Assembly: GCF_032842945.2 (NCBI RefSeq)
Contig: NZ_CP146606.1
Coordinates: 682,001 to 746,000 of the forward strand
Direction of reading: 5' to 3'
DNA: 64,000 nucleotides
From: Roseovarius sp. W115
Lineage (GTDB): Bacteria > Pseudomonadota > Alphaproteobacteria > Rhodobacterales > Rhodobacteraceae
The translations under genes and the position numbers were made by a program. Under the pieces are notes generated by a model, which worked only from the letters and a program-made list of their open reading frames with translations, had not been told where the DNA came from and searched no databases. Below are positions 14,976 to 23,884 of the stretch, piece after piece. The first letter of the stretch is position 1, and each line of letters begins with the position of its first letter.

Positions 14976-17219
14976 ATGGCGTCGAATTTTCAAACTGATA
15001 CCCGACAGATGTTGGGACGGCTGCGCGGGGTTATGTCCGAGGATGCGGCAGGTCAGGCGCGACTGGATCGCATCACGCAGCTCATTGCCGAAGAGATGCG
15101 CACTGAGGTGTGCTCGATCTATCTGTTTCGCGATGAAGACACTCTGGAGCTTTGCGCCACTGAAGGTTTGAATCCGGATGCCGTTCACCAGACGCGTATG
15201 AAGCTGGGTGAAGGTTTGGTGGGGCGCGTGGCGCGGTCTGGCAAGCTGATGAATACCGATGATGCGCCCTCGACCAAGGGTTTCCGCTACATGCCGGAAA
15301 CCGGTGAAGAGGCTTACAGCTCTTTTCTTGGGGTGCCGGTGCAGAGGCTGGGCGAAAAGCTCGGCGTTTTGGTGGTGCAATCCAAGGAAGCCAGAGTTTT
15401 CTCAGATGAAGAGGTTTATGCCGTTGAGGTTGTGGCGATGGTCATCGCCGAGATGGCGGAGCTGGGCGCGTTTGTGGGCGAAGGAGCGGCAATGTCCGCA
15501 CGCCACCAGCAGCCTGTGCTGTTTCGGGGCGGCACGGCGCAGGAAGGTGCCGCGCAGGGGAACGTCTGGCTGCATGAACCGCGTGTTGTTGTCACCAATC
15601 CGTTTGCCGATGACCCTGACCGCGAGATGGAACGCCTCAGCGAAGCTGTTGAGACCCTGCGCGTAGGCGTGGATCGTATGCTCTCAACGGCGGCGAGCGG
15701 CGACAAGGAACAACTTCAGGTGCTGGAAGCCTACCGAATGTTTGCCAATTCCAAAGGCTGGATGAAGCGCATGGAGGAGGATATCGCGCGCGGCCTGTCG
15801 GCGGAAGCGGCAGTGGAGAAAGAACAGTCTGCCGCCCGCGCACGCATGTCCCAGGTCACGGATGCGTATCTACGCGAGCGGCTGAATGACTTGGATGATC
15901 TGAGCAACAGGCTCTTGCGCATTCTGACAGGTCAGGGATCCGTCACCGGAGCAGAAATGCCCGACAATCCGATCCTTATTGCGCGTAACATCGGGCCGGC
16001 AGAATTGCTGGATTATGGCCGGTCGCTAAAAGGCATTGTCCTGGAAGAGGGTTCTGTTGGCTCTCATGCGGCGATTGTGGCCCGCGCGCTGGCCATCCCG
16101 CTGGTCATTCATGCCGAACGGATCACCACAGAAGCGCTGAACGGGGATTTCATCCTGGTGGACGGCGATCAGGGTGTTGTGCATCTGCGCCCCGATGACA
16201 GCGTCATCAGCGCCTTTCGCGACAAGATGGCGATGCAGGCGCAGGCACAGGAACGCTATGCCTCGATCCGCGACAAACCCGCTGAAACGCTTTGCGGTCA
16301 GCGCGTGACGCTGATGATGAACGCGGGGCTGATGGCTGACCTGCCCAGCCTGGAAAGTTCTGGTGCCGAGGGTGTGGGCCTATTTCGAACTGAGCTTCAG
16401 TTCCTGGTGCGCTCGCAGATGCCCAAACGAGCCGAGCTGAGCAATATCTATGCACGGGTGATCGAAGCGGCCAAAGACAAGCGTGTTTGTTTTCGCACGC
16501 TCGATATCGGATCAGACAAGGTGTTGCCCTACATGCGCGCCGTGGATGAGCCGAACCCGGCCCTGGGATGGCGCGCAGTGCGGGTGGGCATCGACAAACC
16601 GGGCGTGATGCGCATGCAGCTTCAGGCCTTTGTGCGCGCGGCTGCGGGTCGTCCCCTGACGGTCATGTTCCCTTTTGTGGCGCAACGCGAAGAGTTCACA
16701 AAGGCGCGGGCCGAAATGGATAAGGCGTTGGAACGTGAGCGCATTCTTGGCCACCCCTTGCCTGAGCGGATTGAAGTGGGGGCGATGCTAGAAACGCCCT
16801 CACTCGCCTTTGCGCCGGACAGCTTTTATGACGAGGTCGATTTTCTGTCGATTGGCGGCAATGACCTCAAACAGTTCTTCTTTGCGGCAGACCGTGAGAA
16901 TGAGTTGGTGCGTCGCCGCTATGACACGCTCAACGTCAGCTTTCTGACCTTTCTGGAACAGATCGTGGCGCGCTGCGAAGCGCATAAGACACCGCTATCA
17001 TTCTGTGGCGAAGATGCGGGCCGCCCTGTCGAGGCCGCTTGTTTTGCGGCCATCGGTTTGCGCGTGCTCTCCATGCGACCTGCCTCCATCGGGCCGGTTA
17101 AATCCGTGCTGAGACGCACCAACCTTAGAGAGCTCAAGGCGGTGATTGAGGAGGCTCGGCAAACAGGCGTGATGTCGGTAAGACCCGCGGTGATGGAGTA
17201 TCTTAAGGAAAAACTCTAA
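14976..17219 (+). CDS. ptsP: Phosphoenolpyruvate-protein phosphotransferase PtsP (EI-Ntr)
   Basis: This 747-residue enzyme starts the nitrogen phosphotransferase relay PtsP-PtsO-PtsN. It has an N-terminal GAF domain (about residues 15-155), the EI helical domain, the swivelling domain with the phospho-His in GSVGSHAAIVARAL, and the PEP-binding barrel (GLFRTELQFL, GGNDLKQFFFAADREN, CGEDAGRP). The GAF domain is where EI-Ntr proteins sense glutamine. I choose the ATG at 14976; a TTG four codons earlier is possible. It follows lysC by about 60 bases. Confidence 0.94.
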   Translation: MASNFQTDTRQMLGRLRGVMSEDAAGQARLDRITQLIAEEMRTEVCSIYLFRDEDTLELCATEGLNPDAVHQTRMKLGEGLVGRVARSGKLMNTDDAPSTKGFRYMPETGEEAYSSFLGVPVQRLGEKLGVLVVQSKEARVFSDEEVYAVEVVAMVIAEMAELGAFVGEGAAMSARHQQPVLFRGGTAQEGAAQGNVWLHEPRVVVTNPFADDPDREMERLSEAVETLRVGVDRMLSTAASGDKEQLQVLEAYRMFANSKGWMKRMEEDIARGLSAEAAVEKEQSAARARMSQVTDAYLRERLNDLDDLSNRLLRILTGQGSVTGAEMPDNPILIARNIGPAELLDYGRSLKGIVLEEGSVGSHAAIVARALAIPLVIHAERITTEALNGDFILVDGDQGVVHLRPDDSVISAFRDKMAMQAQAQERYASIRDKPAETLCGQRVTLMMNAGLMADLPSLESSGAEGVGLFRTELQFLVRSQMPKRAELSNIYARVIEAAKDKRVCFRTLDIGSDKVLPYMRAVDEPNPALGWRAVRVGIDKPGVMRMQLQAFVRAAAGRPLTVMFPFVAQREEFTKARAEMDKALERERILGHPLPERIEVGAMLETPSLAFAPDSFYDEVDFLSIGGNDLKQFFFAADRENELVRRRYDTLNVSFLTFLEQIVARCEAHKTPLSFCGEDAGRPVEAACFAAIGLRVLSMRPASIGPVKSVLRRTNLRELKAVIEEARQTGVMSVRPAVMEYLKEKL

Positions 17220-17231
17220 GAACGTTACCGT

Positions 17232-18020
17232 TCAGGCACGTTTTACGGGTGGCGCTTCCACAAGCTTACGAAAGTCTTCGACAAGGTTTTCATGGGCGAC
17301 ATCCGCCTCGATGGCCAACCTGCGCAGGCCAAAATGCACATGCGCCATTTGTTGGTAGTAGCTCATATAAGCATAGTTCGTGGCGGCTCCGGCGGCGGCC
17401 CCCAGAACAGGCACAGTTTGTGCGGCGAGCTTCTGACCCAGAACGGTGGCCAATCGCGGGGCGACACGCGCAATCAGGGCCTGCACGGCGGTGCCAGTGA
17501 CGGCGACACGGGTGCTCAGGAAAGCCAGATCGGTGCCGTCATCATGATCTAGCGGCCCGGCGGCCGCGAAGATCTGAATGCAATCGTATTGCACGCCCGG
17601 CTCGGACGGATCGAAACCGTGCTCAACGGCGACGTCCTGAATGGCGCGCAAAAGTACGGCGGTGGTCACTGGAAGCTCGGCGAGAGCCGTCGGCAACCCT
17701 CCCATGCCGCCTGCGGCGCCCATGGCGGTGCTTAGGGCGCGGCTCCACCAACCGGGCGTTTCAGAGACGACATCGCGCGACCTGTGTGCGGCCTTCATGG
17801 AGACACGCAGGGCGGATTCGGTGGTTTCGCCCAGTTTCGCACGCACTGGTTCCGGCAAACGCGCCAGAAGGCCCTCGGCCTGCCCACCGATGGTGTTTAG
17901 GATCTGAATGCCGACATTTCCGGCACGAGCGTGGCGCTGCGCCAGCTCGGACAACCGCGCGTCGACCTCCTGTTTCGGAGGTTTCGGGGGCAAAACATCA
18001 ATCGGATATGTAGGCTTCAT
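17232..18020 (-). CDS. EcsC family protein
   Basis: The 262 residues match the EcsC family (named after the Bacillus ecs operon, function poorly known). A long helical body is followed by a glycine-rich GAAGGMGGLPTALAELPVTTAVLLRAIQDVA and a C-terminal hydrophobic stretch VLGQKLAAQTVPVLGAAAGAATNYAYMSYYQQMA. The protein is probably membrane-associated. It is convergent with ptsP (12 bp between stops). Confidence 0.82.
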   Translation of the reverse strand: MKPTYPIDVLPPKPPKQEVDARLSELAQRHARAGNVGIQILNTIGGQAEGLLARLPEPVRAKLGETTESALRVSMKAAHRSRDVVSETPGWWSRALSTAMGAAGGMGGLPTALAELPVTTAVLLRAIQDVAVEHGFDPSEPGVQYDCIQIFAAAGPLDHDDGTDLAFLSTRVAVTGTAVQALIARVAPRLATVLGQKLAAQTVPVLGAAAGAATNYAYMSYYQQMAHVHFGLRRLAIEADVAHENLVEDFRKLVEAPPVKRA

Positions 18021-18051
18021 ATTTTCAAGATCGGGTTTTCACCGCGAATTT

Positions 18052-18537
18052 TCAAGCGCTGCGGGTGACTTGGCCTCTGACCCCTGACCACGCATCCGGG
18101 ACCAGTGCCGCGCCCAAAACCCGTTCAGGGTTGGTGGGTGGCGGCATTTCCACGCCCTCTAGGCGGTCAAATCCGAACCGTCCGTAATACGGCGCGTCGC
18201 CCACAAGCATGGCCCGCGCCCAGCCGGTCGCCCGCGCCTTTTCAAGAACCTCCCGGATCAGATACCCGCCCAAACCTTCGCCTTGGCGCGTGGGGTGAAC
18301 CGCGATGGGGCCCACCAGAATGGCGTTCGCCTCACCTATGGTGACAGGCCAGACACGAATGGCACCGGCCAGAATGCCATCGGCATCGCGCGCCACAAGA
18401 CACAACTCTGGCACCGCCGCCACGCCTTCGCGCAAACGATAAGACGACAACGCCTCGCGCCCCGGCGCAAAGCACAGGTCATAAAGCGCTTCGACTTCCC
18501 ACCAGTCGTCTTTTGTTTCCTGCGTCAGATCGTACAC
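18052..18537 (-). CDS. GNAT-family N-acetyltransferase
   Basis: The sequence has the acetyl-CoA binding motif A in the form VHPTRQGEGLGGYLIREVLEKA and the GNAT ending ARAMLVGDAPYYGRFGFDRL, as in the YhbS-like group. The target is unknown. I place the start at GTG 18537 because GGAAGG lies seven bases upstream. An upstream TTG (18552) would add five residues. Confidence 0.83.
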   Translation of the reverse strand: MYDLTQETKDDWWEVEALYDLCFAPGREALSSYRLREGVAAVPELCLVARDADGILAGAIRVWPVTIGEANAILVGPIAVHPTRQGEGLGGYLIREVLEKARATGWARAMLVGDAPYYGRFGFDRLEGVEMPPPTNPERVLGAALVPDAWSGVRGQVTRSA

Positions 18538-18639
18538 CGCAGAGCCTTCCAAAAACCAGTAGATCGCGGCCTAGCATGGGGTTAGGTGTCTTTCCATATT
18601 CAACTGATTGTCCAAGCGGCAAAAATCCTGAGGTGTTCC

Positions 18640-19245
18640 ATGTTCTATCGCCCCGAAGACGGTCACGGCCTGCCGCATAACCCGTTCAATGCTGTTGTGT
18701 CGCCGCGCCCCATTGGCTGGATTTCCACCCGTGGATCAGATGGATCTGAAAATCTGGCACCTTATTCGTTTTTTAACGCAGTGGCTTACGTGCCGCCGCA
18801 GGTGATGTTTGCCTCAACCTCGGCCAAACCGGACCGTGGCGACACCAAGGACAGCGTGGCCAATATCCGAGACACCGGCGTGTTTTGCGTCAACATCGTG
18901 GCCCACGACATGAAGGACGCGATGAACCGGACTTCTGGGGCTTGGGACAAAACCGTGGATGAGTTTGACGATGCCGGGATTGAGCGCGTGGCGTGCGAGA
19001 CAATTGCCTGCTCCCGCGTTTTGAGCACGCCGGCCGCACTGGAATGCAAACTGACACAGATCGTGCAGCTACCGGGTGAGGCGAATTTCACCGTCTTTGG
19101 CGAAGTGACCGGTGTGCATCTGCGCGATGATTGCCTGAAAGACGGGGTCTTTGACGTGCTAAGCTACAATCCTTTGGCGCGCATGGGCTACAAGGATTAT
19201 ACAGTTGTGCGCGATATCTTTTCGCTCAGCCGTCCGGGGGAATAG
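18640..19245 (+). CDS. Flavin reductase-like (FMN-binding split barrel) protein
   Basis: This 201-residue protein belongs to the DIM6/NTAB flavoprotein group. It has NAVVSPRPIGWIST, LAPYSFFNAVAYVPPQVMFAST and GVFCVNIVAHDMKDAMN, which build the FMN site. Members reduce flavins or modify aromatic compounds; the substrate here is unknown. The ATG at 18640 has TGAGG upstream. The longer GTG-initiated frame adds residues that do not look conserved. Confidence 0.85.
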   Translation: MFYRPEDGHGLPHNPFNAVVSPRPIGWISTRGSDGSENLAPYSFFNAVAYVPPQVMFASTSAKPDRGDTKDSVANIRDTGVFCVNIVAHDMKDAMNRTSGAWDKTVDEFDDAGIERVACETIACSRVLSTPAALECKLTQIVQLPGEANFTVFGEVTGVHLRDDCLKDGVFDVLSYNPLARMGYKDYTVVRDIFSLSRPGE

Positions 19246-19256
19246 GGCAACAGGGG

Positions 19257-20888
19257 TTAGTGCCCTGCCCCCAGAATTCCGGTTTTCACATCATAATCCA
19301 CGGCCAAACCATAGTCGGGATCATCGTCACTATCGACAACGAGGTGGCCGGCCTTGTTCAAGAGCCGATGACAATCGCGGGTCAGGTGTCGCAGTTGAAT
19401 GCGTTTTCCGGCGGTTTCGTATTTGATGGCAATGGCTTCGATCGCCTGTAGAGCCGAATGATCAACCACCCGGCTTTCGGCAAAGTCCACCACGACCTTA
19501 TCCGGATCGGATTTGGGGTTGAAGAGTTCAGAGAACCCCGCCGCCGAGCCAAAAAACAACGGCCCCTGCACACGGTAGACTTTGGCGCCCTCAGGCGTGG
19601 TCTCGGTGATGGCATGAATGCGCGTGGCATTGTTCCACGCATAGGCCAGCGCCGAGACGATGACACCCACGACAACGGCAATCGCGAGGTCATACTTGAC
19701 CGTCACGACCGTCACTAGGACGATCACCACCGCATCAGTGAGGGGCATCTTGCGCAAGATACGCAGCGAGTTCCACGCAAAGGTCCCAATCACCACCATG
19801 AACATCACACCCACCAGCGCCGCGAGCGGGATCTGTTCGATCAAGGATGAGGCAAAGAGGATGAAGGCGAGCAGGAACAGTGCGGCGGCAATGCCTGCAA
19901 CACGTGTGCGTCCGCCGGATTTCACGTTGATCATGGACTGACCAATCATCGCACATCCGCCCATGCCGCCAAAGAAGCCAGTGGCCGTGTTGGCCACTCC
20001 TTGTGCTATGCATTCCTGGCTTGCGCCGCCACGCTGGCCGGTCATTTCGCCCACAAGGTTCAGGGTCAGCAGGCTTTCGATAAGGCCAATCGCCGCGAGG
20101 ATCACAGCATAGGGCAAAATGATCTCAAAGGTTTCCCACGAGAGGGGTACTGTGGGGATGTGAAAGCTTGGTAATCCGCCCTGAATGGACGCCAGATCCC
20201 CAACGCGCGGCACGTCGAGACCAAAGACCACCACGATTCCTGCCACAAGCGCAATGGCGCCAAGCGGTGCGGGCACGAGCTTGGTGACCCTTGGCATGAG
20301 CCAAATCACCGCCATGGTGAGCGCCACAAGCGCAAGCATCGTCCAAAGCTCGATGCCCGACAGCCATTCGCCGCCGCTCATCCCGTGACCAGTGTTGACC
20401 ATCGTGCCGGGAACCTTGAACTGGCCCAGCTGCGCTAGGAAGATAACTATGGCCAGCCCGTTCACAAAACCCAGCATCACGGGGTGCGGGACAAGCCGGA
20501 TGAATTTGCCCCAGCGCAACGCGCCGGCCGCAATTTGCAAAAGCCCCATCAACACAACTGTGGCAAAGAGGTATTCCACGCCATGCTGTGCCACGAGCGC
20601 CACCATGACCACGGCCAGCGCGCCAGTGGCGCCGCTGATCATCCCCGGACGACCGCCTATGAGCGCGGTGATCAAGCCGACGATGAACGCCGCATAAAGC
20701 CCGACAAGCGGGTGCACTCCGGCGACAAACGCAAATGCGACCGCTTCAGGCACCAGAGCAAGGGCGACCGTCAGGCCCGACAAAAGCTCAATGCGGATGC
20801 GTGATGCGCTCAGCCGTTCCTGTGGCATCAGGTTGAGGTCGGACAAATCGATCCGTTTGGCCCAGTCGGCCAGCAAACTGCGTTTCAA
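19257..20888 (-). CDS. SulP-family anion transporter
   Basis: This 543-residue inner-membrane transporter has the SulP signature region LTVALALVPEAVAFAFVAGVHPLVGLYAAF. About ten to twelve further helices follow, then a cytoplasmic STAS domain (about residues 430-540, GPLFFGSAAGF..VDFAESRVVDHSALQAIEAI). SulP proteins carry sulfate, bicarbonate or other anions, often with Na+ or H+; the substrate cannot be read from sequence. The start used is a TTG with a weak ribosome site; an ATG 20 codons in is an alternative. Confidence 0.9.
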   Translation of the reverse strand: MKRSLLADWAKRIDLSDLNLMPQERLSASRIRIELLSGLTVALALVPEAVAFAFVAGVHPLVGLYAAFIVGLITALIGGRPGMISGATGALAVVMVALVAQHGVEYLFATVVLMGLLQIAAGALRWGKFIRLVPHPVMLGFVNGLAIVIFLAQLGQFKVPGTMVNTGHGMSGGEWLSGIELWTMLALVALTMAVIWLMPRVTKLVPAPLGAIALVAGIVVVFGLDVPRVGDLASIQGGLPSFHIPTVPLSWETFEIILPYAVILAAIGLIESLLTLNLVGEMTGQRGGASQECIAQGVANTATGFFGGMGGCAMIGQSMINVKSGGRTRVAGIAAALFLLAFILFASSLIEQIPLAALVGVMFMVVIGTFAWNSLRILRKMPLTDAVVIVLVTVVTVKYDLAIAVVVGVIVSALAYAWNNATRIHAITETTPEGAKVYRVQGPLFFGSAAGFSELFNPKSDPDKVVVDFAESRVVDHSALQAIEAIAIKYETAGKRIQLRHLTRDCHRLLNKAGHLVVDSDDDPDYGLAVDYDVKTGILGAGH

Positions 20889-21010
20889 AGACTGTCCTGC
20901 TCTGTAGATGGAAAGCTGCGGGAGGGCCCTGTTAGCGGCAACCGAGGCGCTTGACCATTGTCAAATTCGGAACGCTGCCATGCGCGGCACGGAAGACACG
21001 CAGGCGCGTG

Positions 21011-22024
21011 TTACTTGTCGTAGTATTCGCGATACCAGGCGACAAACTTCGCAATCCCGTCCCGCACGTCCGTCTCCGGGCGGTAACCTGTCAAAGACTG
21101 CAACAGAGATGCGTCCGCCCATGTGGCCGGAACATCGCCCTTTTGCATCTCCATCATGTTGCGCGCGGCAGGCATGCCCAGCGCCTCCTCGATGGCATCC
21201 ACAAAATCCAAAAGCTTTACGGTTTGAGAATTGCCGATATTGACGATCCGGTAGGGCGCGACGGGCGACAGGCTGTCGCCTTCCGCAATGTCATCGGGGC
21301 TATCCGGGCGTTCTGGGATGGCATCCATCAAAAGCCGGATACCCCGGACAAGATCGGTCACGTAAGTGAAATCGCGATGCATGTCACCATGGTTGTAGAT
21401 GTCGATCGCCCGGCCTTTGAGAATTGCATCCACGAACTTGAAATAGGCCATATCGGGTCGCCCCCATGGGCCATAAACCGTGAAAAAACGGAACATGGTC
21501 GTCGGCAGGTTCCACAGATGGGCGTAGGCGTGGCCCATGGATTCGCAGGCCTTCTTGGTGGCCGCGTAGATTGTCATCTGGGTGTCAGCCTTTTGCGTCT
21601 CTCGATAGGGCATGTCCGTTTCCGCTCCATAGGCCGAGGACGTTGACGCCATTAGAAGATGACGCACCTCGTGGCGGCGCGCGGCCTCCATCACGTTGAA
21701 CGTGCCCACCACATTGGCGTCAATATAGGCGCGCGGGTTTTCCAGGCTGTAGCGCACACCGGCCTGGGCGGCGAGATGCACGATGATGTCGGGCGCGCAG
21801 GCATCAATGGCGGCGTCCACGGCAGCCTGATCCTCAAGCATCGCCTCCGTGGCCACAAACCTCTGATTTTGCATCAACATTTGATGGCGGCGTTGTTTGA
21901 GAGAGACGTCGTAATAGTCCGTCATCCCGTCAAGCCCATGCACTTGCATGCCTTCATCCAGCAAGAGCTGTGCCAGATGATACCCGATGAACCCCGCGGT
22001 TCCGGTGATGAAAACCTTGGTCAT
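21011..22024 (-). CDS. NAD-dependent epimerase, UDP-glucuronate 4-epimerase-like
   Basis: This 337-residue extended SDR protein has the NAD motif GTAGFIGYHLA, the catalytic Ser and YxxxK (MASTSSAYG, YAATKKACE), and the RFFTVYGPWGRPDMA signature of nucleotide-sugar epimerases acting on UDP-glucuronate or UDP-galacturonate. It would supply a sugar for surface polysaccharide. The start at MTKVFITGTAG (22024) fits the Rossmann fold. No other polysaccharide gene is adjacent; it lies downstream of the GGDEF gene in the same direction. Confidence 0.87.
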   Translation of the reverse strand: MTKVFITGTAGFIGYHLAQLLLDEGMQVHGLDGMTDYYDVSLKQRRHQMLMQNQRFVATEAMLEDQAAVDAAIDACAPDIIVHLAAQAGVRYSLENPRAYIDANVVGTFNVMEAARRHEVRHLLMASTSSAYGAETDMPYRETQKADTQMTIYAATKKACESMGHAYAHLWNLPTTMFRFFTVYGPWGRPDMAYFKFVDAILKGRAIDIYNHGDMHRDFTYVTDLVRGIRLLMDAIPERPDSPDDIAEGDSLSPVAPYRIVNIGNSQTVKLLDFVDAIEEALGMPAARNMMEMQKGDVPATWADASLLQSLTGYRPETDVRDGIAKFVAWYREYYDK

Positions 22025-22057
22025 GTGGATCGGGCCCTTGCCAGCTGTCAATCTGGC

Positions 22058-23197
22058 CTAGCGATACCGATCCGGAACCGTTGGCACAAGGTATTCGCGT
22101 TGCTCTTTGCTTGGCAGCGGGAACAGGACGGGTGTCTTCACCTCGCGAACCTCATCTGTTTTCGCAAATTGATCGTCTTTCGAGGTGATTCCCCGCAAGC
22201 GCTCGTCAAAAGCGATTTGACGCCCACGGCCTTCTGATTTGGCCTGATACAACGCCAGATCCGCATCCTCCATCATGCGTTCAAGGTTCGGGTGTTCATA
22301 CTGGCAACTTAGGGTGCTTCCCATGCTGCCGGAGATGCGGCACGCTTGTCCGTTGAAATCAATGGGCCGTTGCAACCGCTCAATCAGGCGTGCGCTTATC
22401 TGCGCAAGTGTTCTTGCTTCGACAATGGTGGCAAATATCAGCACAAATTCGTCCCCTCCAACACGAATGATTGTGTCATCATCTCGGGTTTCTTCGCGTA
22501 AGACCTCCGCCACTTCGCGCAGAACGTGATCGCCTGCAGCATGGCCTTTTGTATCATTGACCGCTTTGAAATGATCCAGATCGAGTTGCATGAGGGCGAA
22601 ATCCTCGCCAGCCTCGATCAGGCGAGATACGACCGGCTCTAACGCACGGCGATTGCGCAGCCCGGTCAACGTATCGGTATATGCACGTTCTTCGGCGGCG
22701 ATCTTGGCTCCTTGAAGCCTTGTGTTGAGCTTGCGCGAGGCCTGCATCGCGGCGGATTTGGCTTCAACCAGATAAAGAAGCTCGACAGTAAGATCCGTAA
22801 TGGCAAAATCCGCATCACTCAGGTTGAAGGCCTGCACAGCCTCAACAACCGATATCCCGAATGACAGGTTGATTAACGCGCCACCCGGAGGACCCAACGC
22901 CCCATTTTCCGGCAAGGGTAAAAGCACACCCTTCATTTCAGCGCGAGATCGATGCCGCAGCATGAAATGCAGGCGTTTGCCCTTGGCGCTGAGCAAATCC
23001 TGCATGTTTGGTCCAAGCTTGGGGCGTTTGAGTTCAAAAAGCTCCAAAAACCGTTTGCCGTTCAGGCGGTCGCCTCCAAACACCTTGGTCAAGGTCGGCC
23101 CAGTGTGCACAACATGACCGGTTGCATTGAGGACCACATGCATGGGGCACAGGACATCCAGCATTGACGTTACATTGGGGCTTGGCGAAGAGATCAT
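22058..23197 (-). CDS. HNOBA-GGDEF diguanylate cyclase
   Basis: This 379-residue protein has an N-terminal domain like the H-NOX-associated HNOBA domain (LCPMHVVLNATGHVVHTGPTLTKVF and FLELFELKRPKL, about residues 12-150). A short coiled coil follows (KSAAMQASRKLNTRLQGAKIAAEERA), then a GGDEF domain with DTLTGLRNRRALEP and an intact active site RVGGDEFVLIF. It should make cyclic di-GMP. Its ATG overlaps the stop of the H-NOX gene by four bases, so the two probably form a sensor-effector pair. No EAL domain is present. Confidence 0.87.
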   Translation of the reverse strand: MISSPSPNVTSMLDVLCPMHVVLNATGHVVHTGPTLTKVFGGDRLNGKRFLELFELKRPKLGPNMQDLLSAKGKRLHFMLRHRSRAEMKGVLLPLPENGALGPPGGALINLSFGISVVEAVQAFNLSDADFAITDLTVELLYLVEAKSAAMQASRKLNTRLQGAKIAAEERAYTDTLTGLRNRRALEPVVSRLIEAGEDFALMQLDLDHFKAVNDTKGHAAGDHVLREVAEVLREETRDDDTIIRVGGDEFVLIFATIVEARTLAQISARLIERLQRPIDFNGQACRISGSMGSTLSCQYEHPNLERMMEDADLALYQAKSEGRGRQIAFDERLRGITSKDDQFAKTDEVREVKTPVLFPLPSKEQREYLVPTVPDRYR

Positions 23198-23790
23198 GAC
23201 GCGTTCACAGCAAGTTCGAAGCGGCGACCTTCGGTGAAGGAATTATGCAAAAGATTGACAGAAATCACCTCTGTCCCCTCGCGCCCGCCTTTGTGCTCTA
23301 ACAAAACCAACGCACCAAAATCATCCGCCAGAGCGCGCAAGAGCCCCATAAGCACATGACCAAACGCCACGGGTCCTTGCATTTCGTCCCGGATTACTAC
23401 CGAGAAATGATCAAGATTGTGCTCTTTCAATTCGAACTGTGGCAGGTTCAGATCATCAAGCGCCAAGCGCGCTCGTGCGGGCAAATCTTCGAGCGAATGC
23501 AGGAATTCAACGAAATCCCTTCCGGAAAACCGCAGGAGGCGGCGCAGGGATTCGGCACTGGGATGTGACACGAGGAATGTGCCGATATCCTCCAGAATGT
23601 CCGACTGGTCCTTTTTTAAATGGTCTGAGAGACCCTCCAAGACCTGCATGGTGACCATATCCTCGTACGTCAGCATCGCCTCGAACTCGGTGAAATCGAG
23701 ATCCAGTTTTTTGGTCAATGCGATCCAGTCCTTGCCGCCATAGGTCTGGCGTACAAACATCTCAATGGCTCGATTTATAAGCCCATGCAT
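23194..23790 (-). CDS. H-NOX-fold sensor lacking the canonical haem ligand
   Basis: The 198-residue protein starts MHGLINRAIEMFVRQTYG, the hallmark of haem-NO-binding (H-NOX) domains, and keeps the length and order of the fold. Two features of haem-binding members are missing. Where the proximal His stands in the segment FLxxLDxLHxxV, this protein reads FLHSLEDLPARA, with Pro for His (CCC codon). The haem-propionate motif YxSxR is replaced by residues around SVVIRDEM. It is therefore likely haem-free or bound differently, while still coupled to the HNOBA-GGDEF gene. GGAGG precedes the ATG at 23790. Confidence 0.83.
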   Translation of the reverse strand: MHGLINRAIEMFVRQTYGGKDWIALTKKLDLDFTEFEAMLTYEDMVTMQVLEGLSDHLKKDQSDILEDIGTFLVSHPSAESLRRLLRFSGRDFVEFLHSLEDLPARARLALDDLNLPQFELKEHNLDHFSVVIRDEMQGPVAFGHVLMGLLRALADDFGALVLLEHKGGREGTEVISVNLLHNSFTEGRRFELAVNAS

Positions 23791-23884
23791 GAAGACCTCC
23801 GGCAATTTCCGGGAAACTGTCGCAGGGCTGTGTTAAAAAGATGTAAATGGATTTAGTTGCTGATTGTCAGGCATTTACCTTTAT

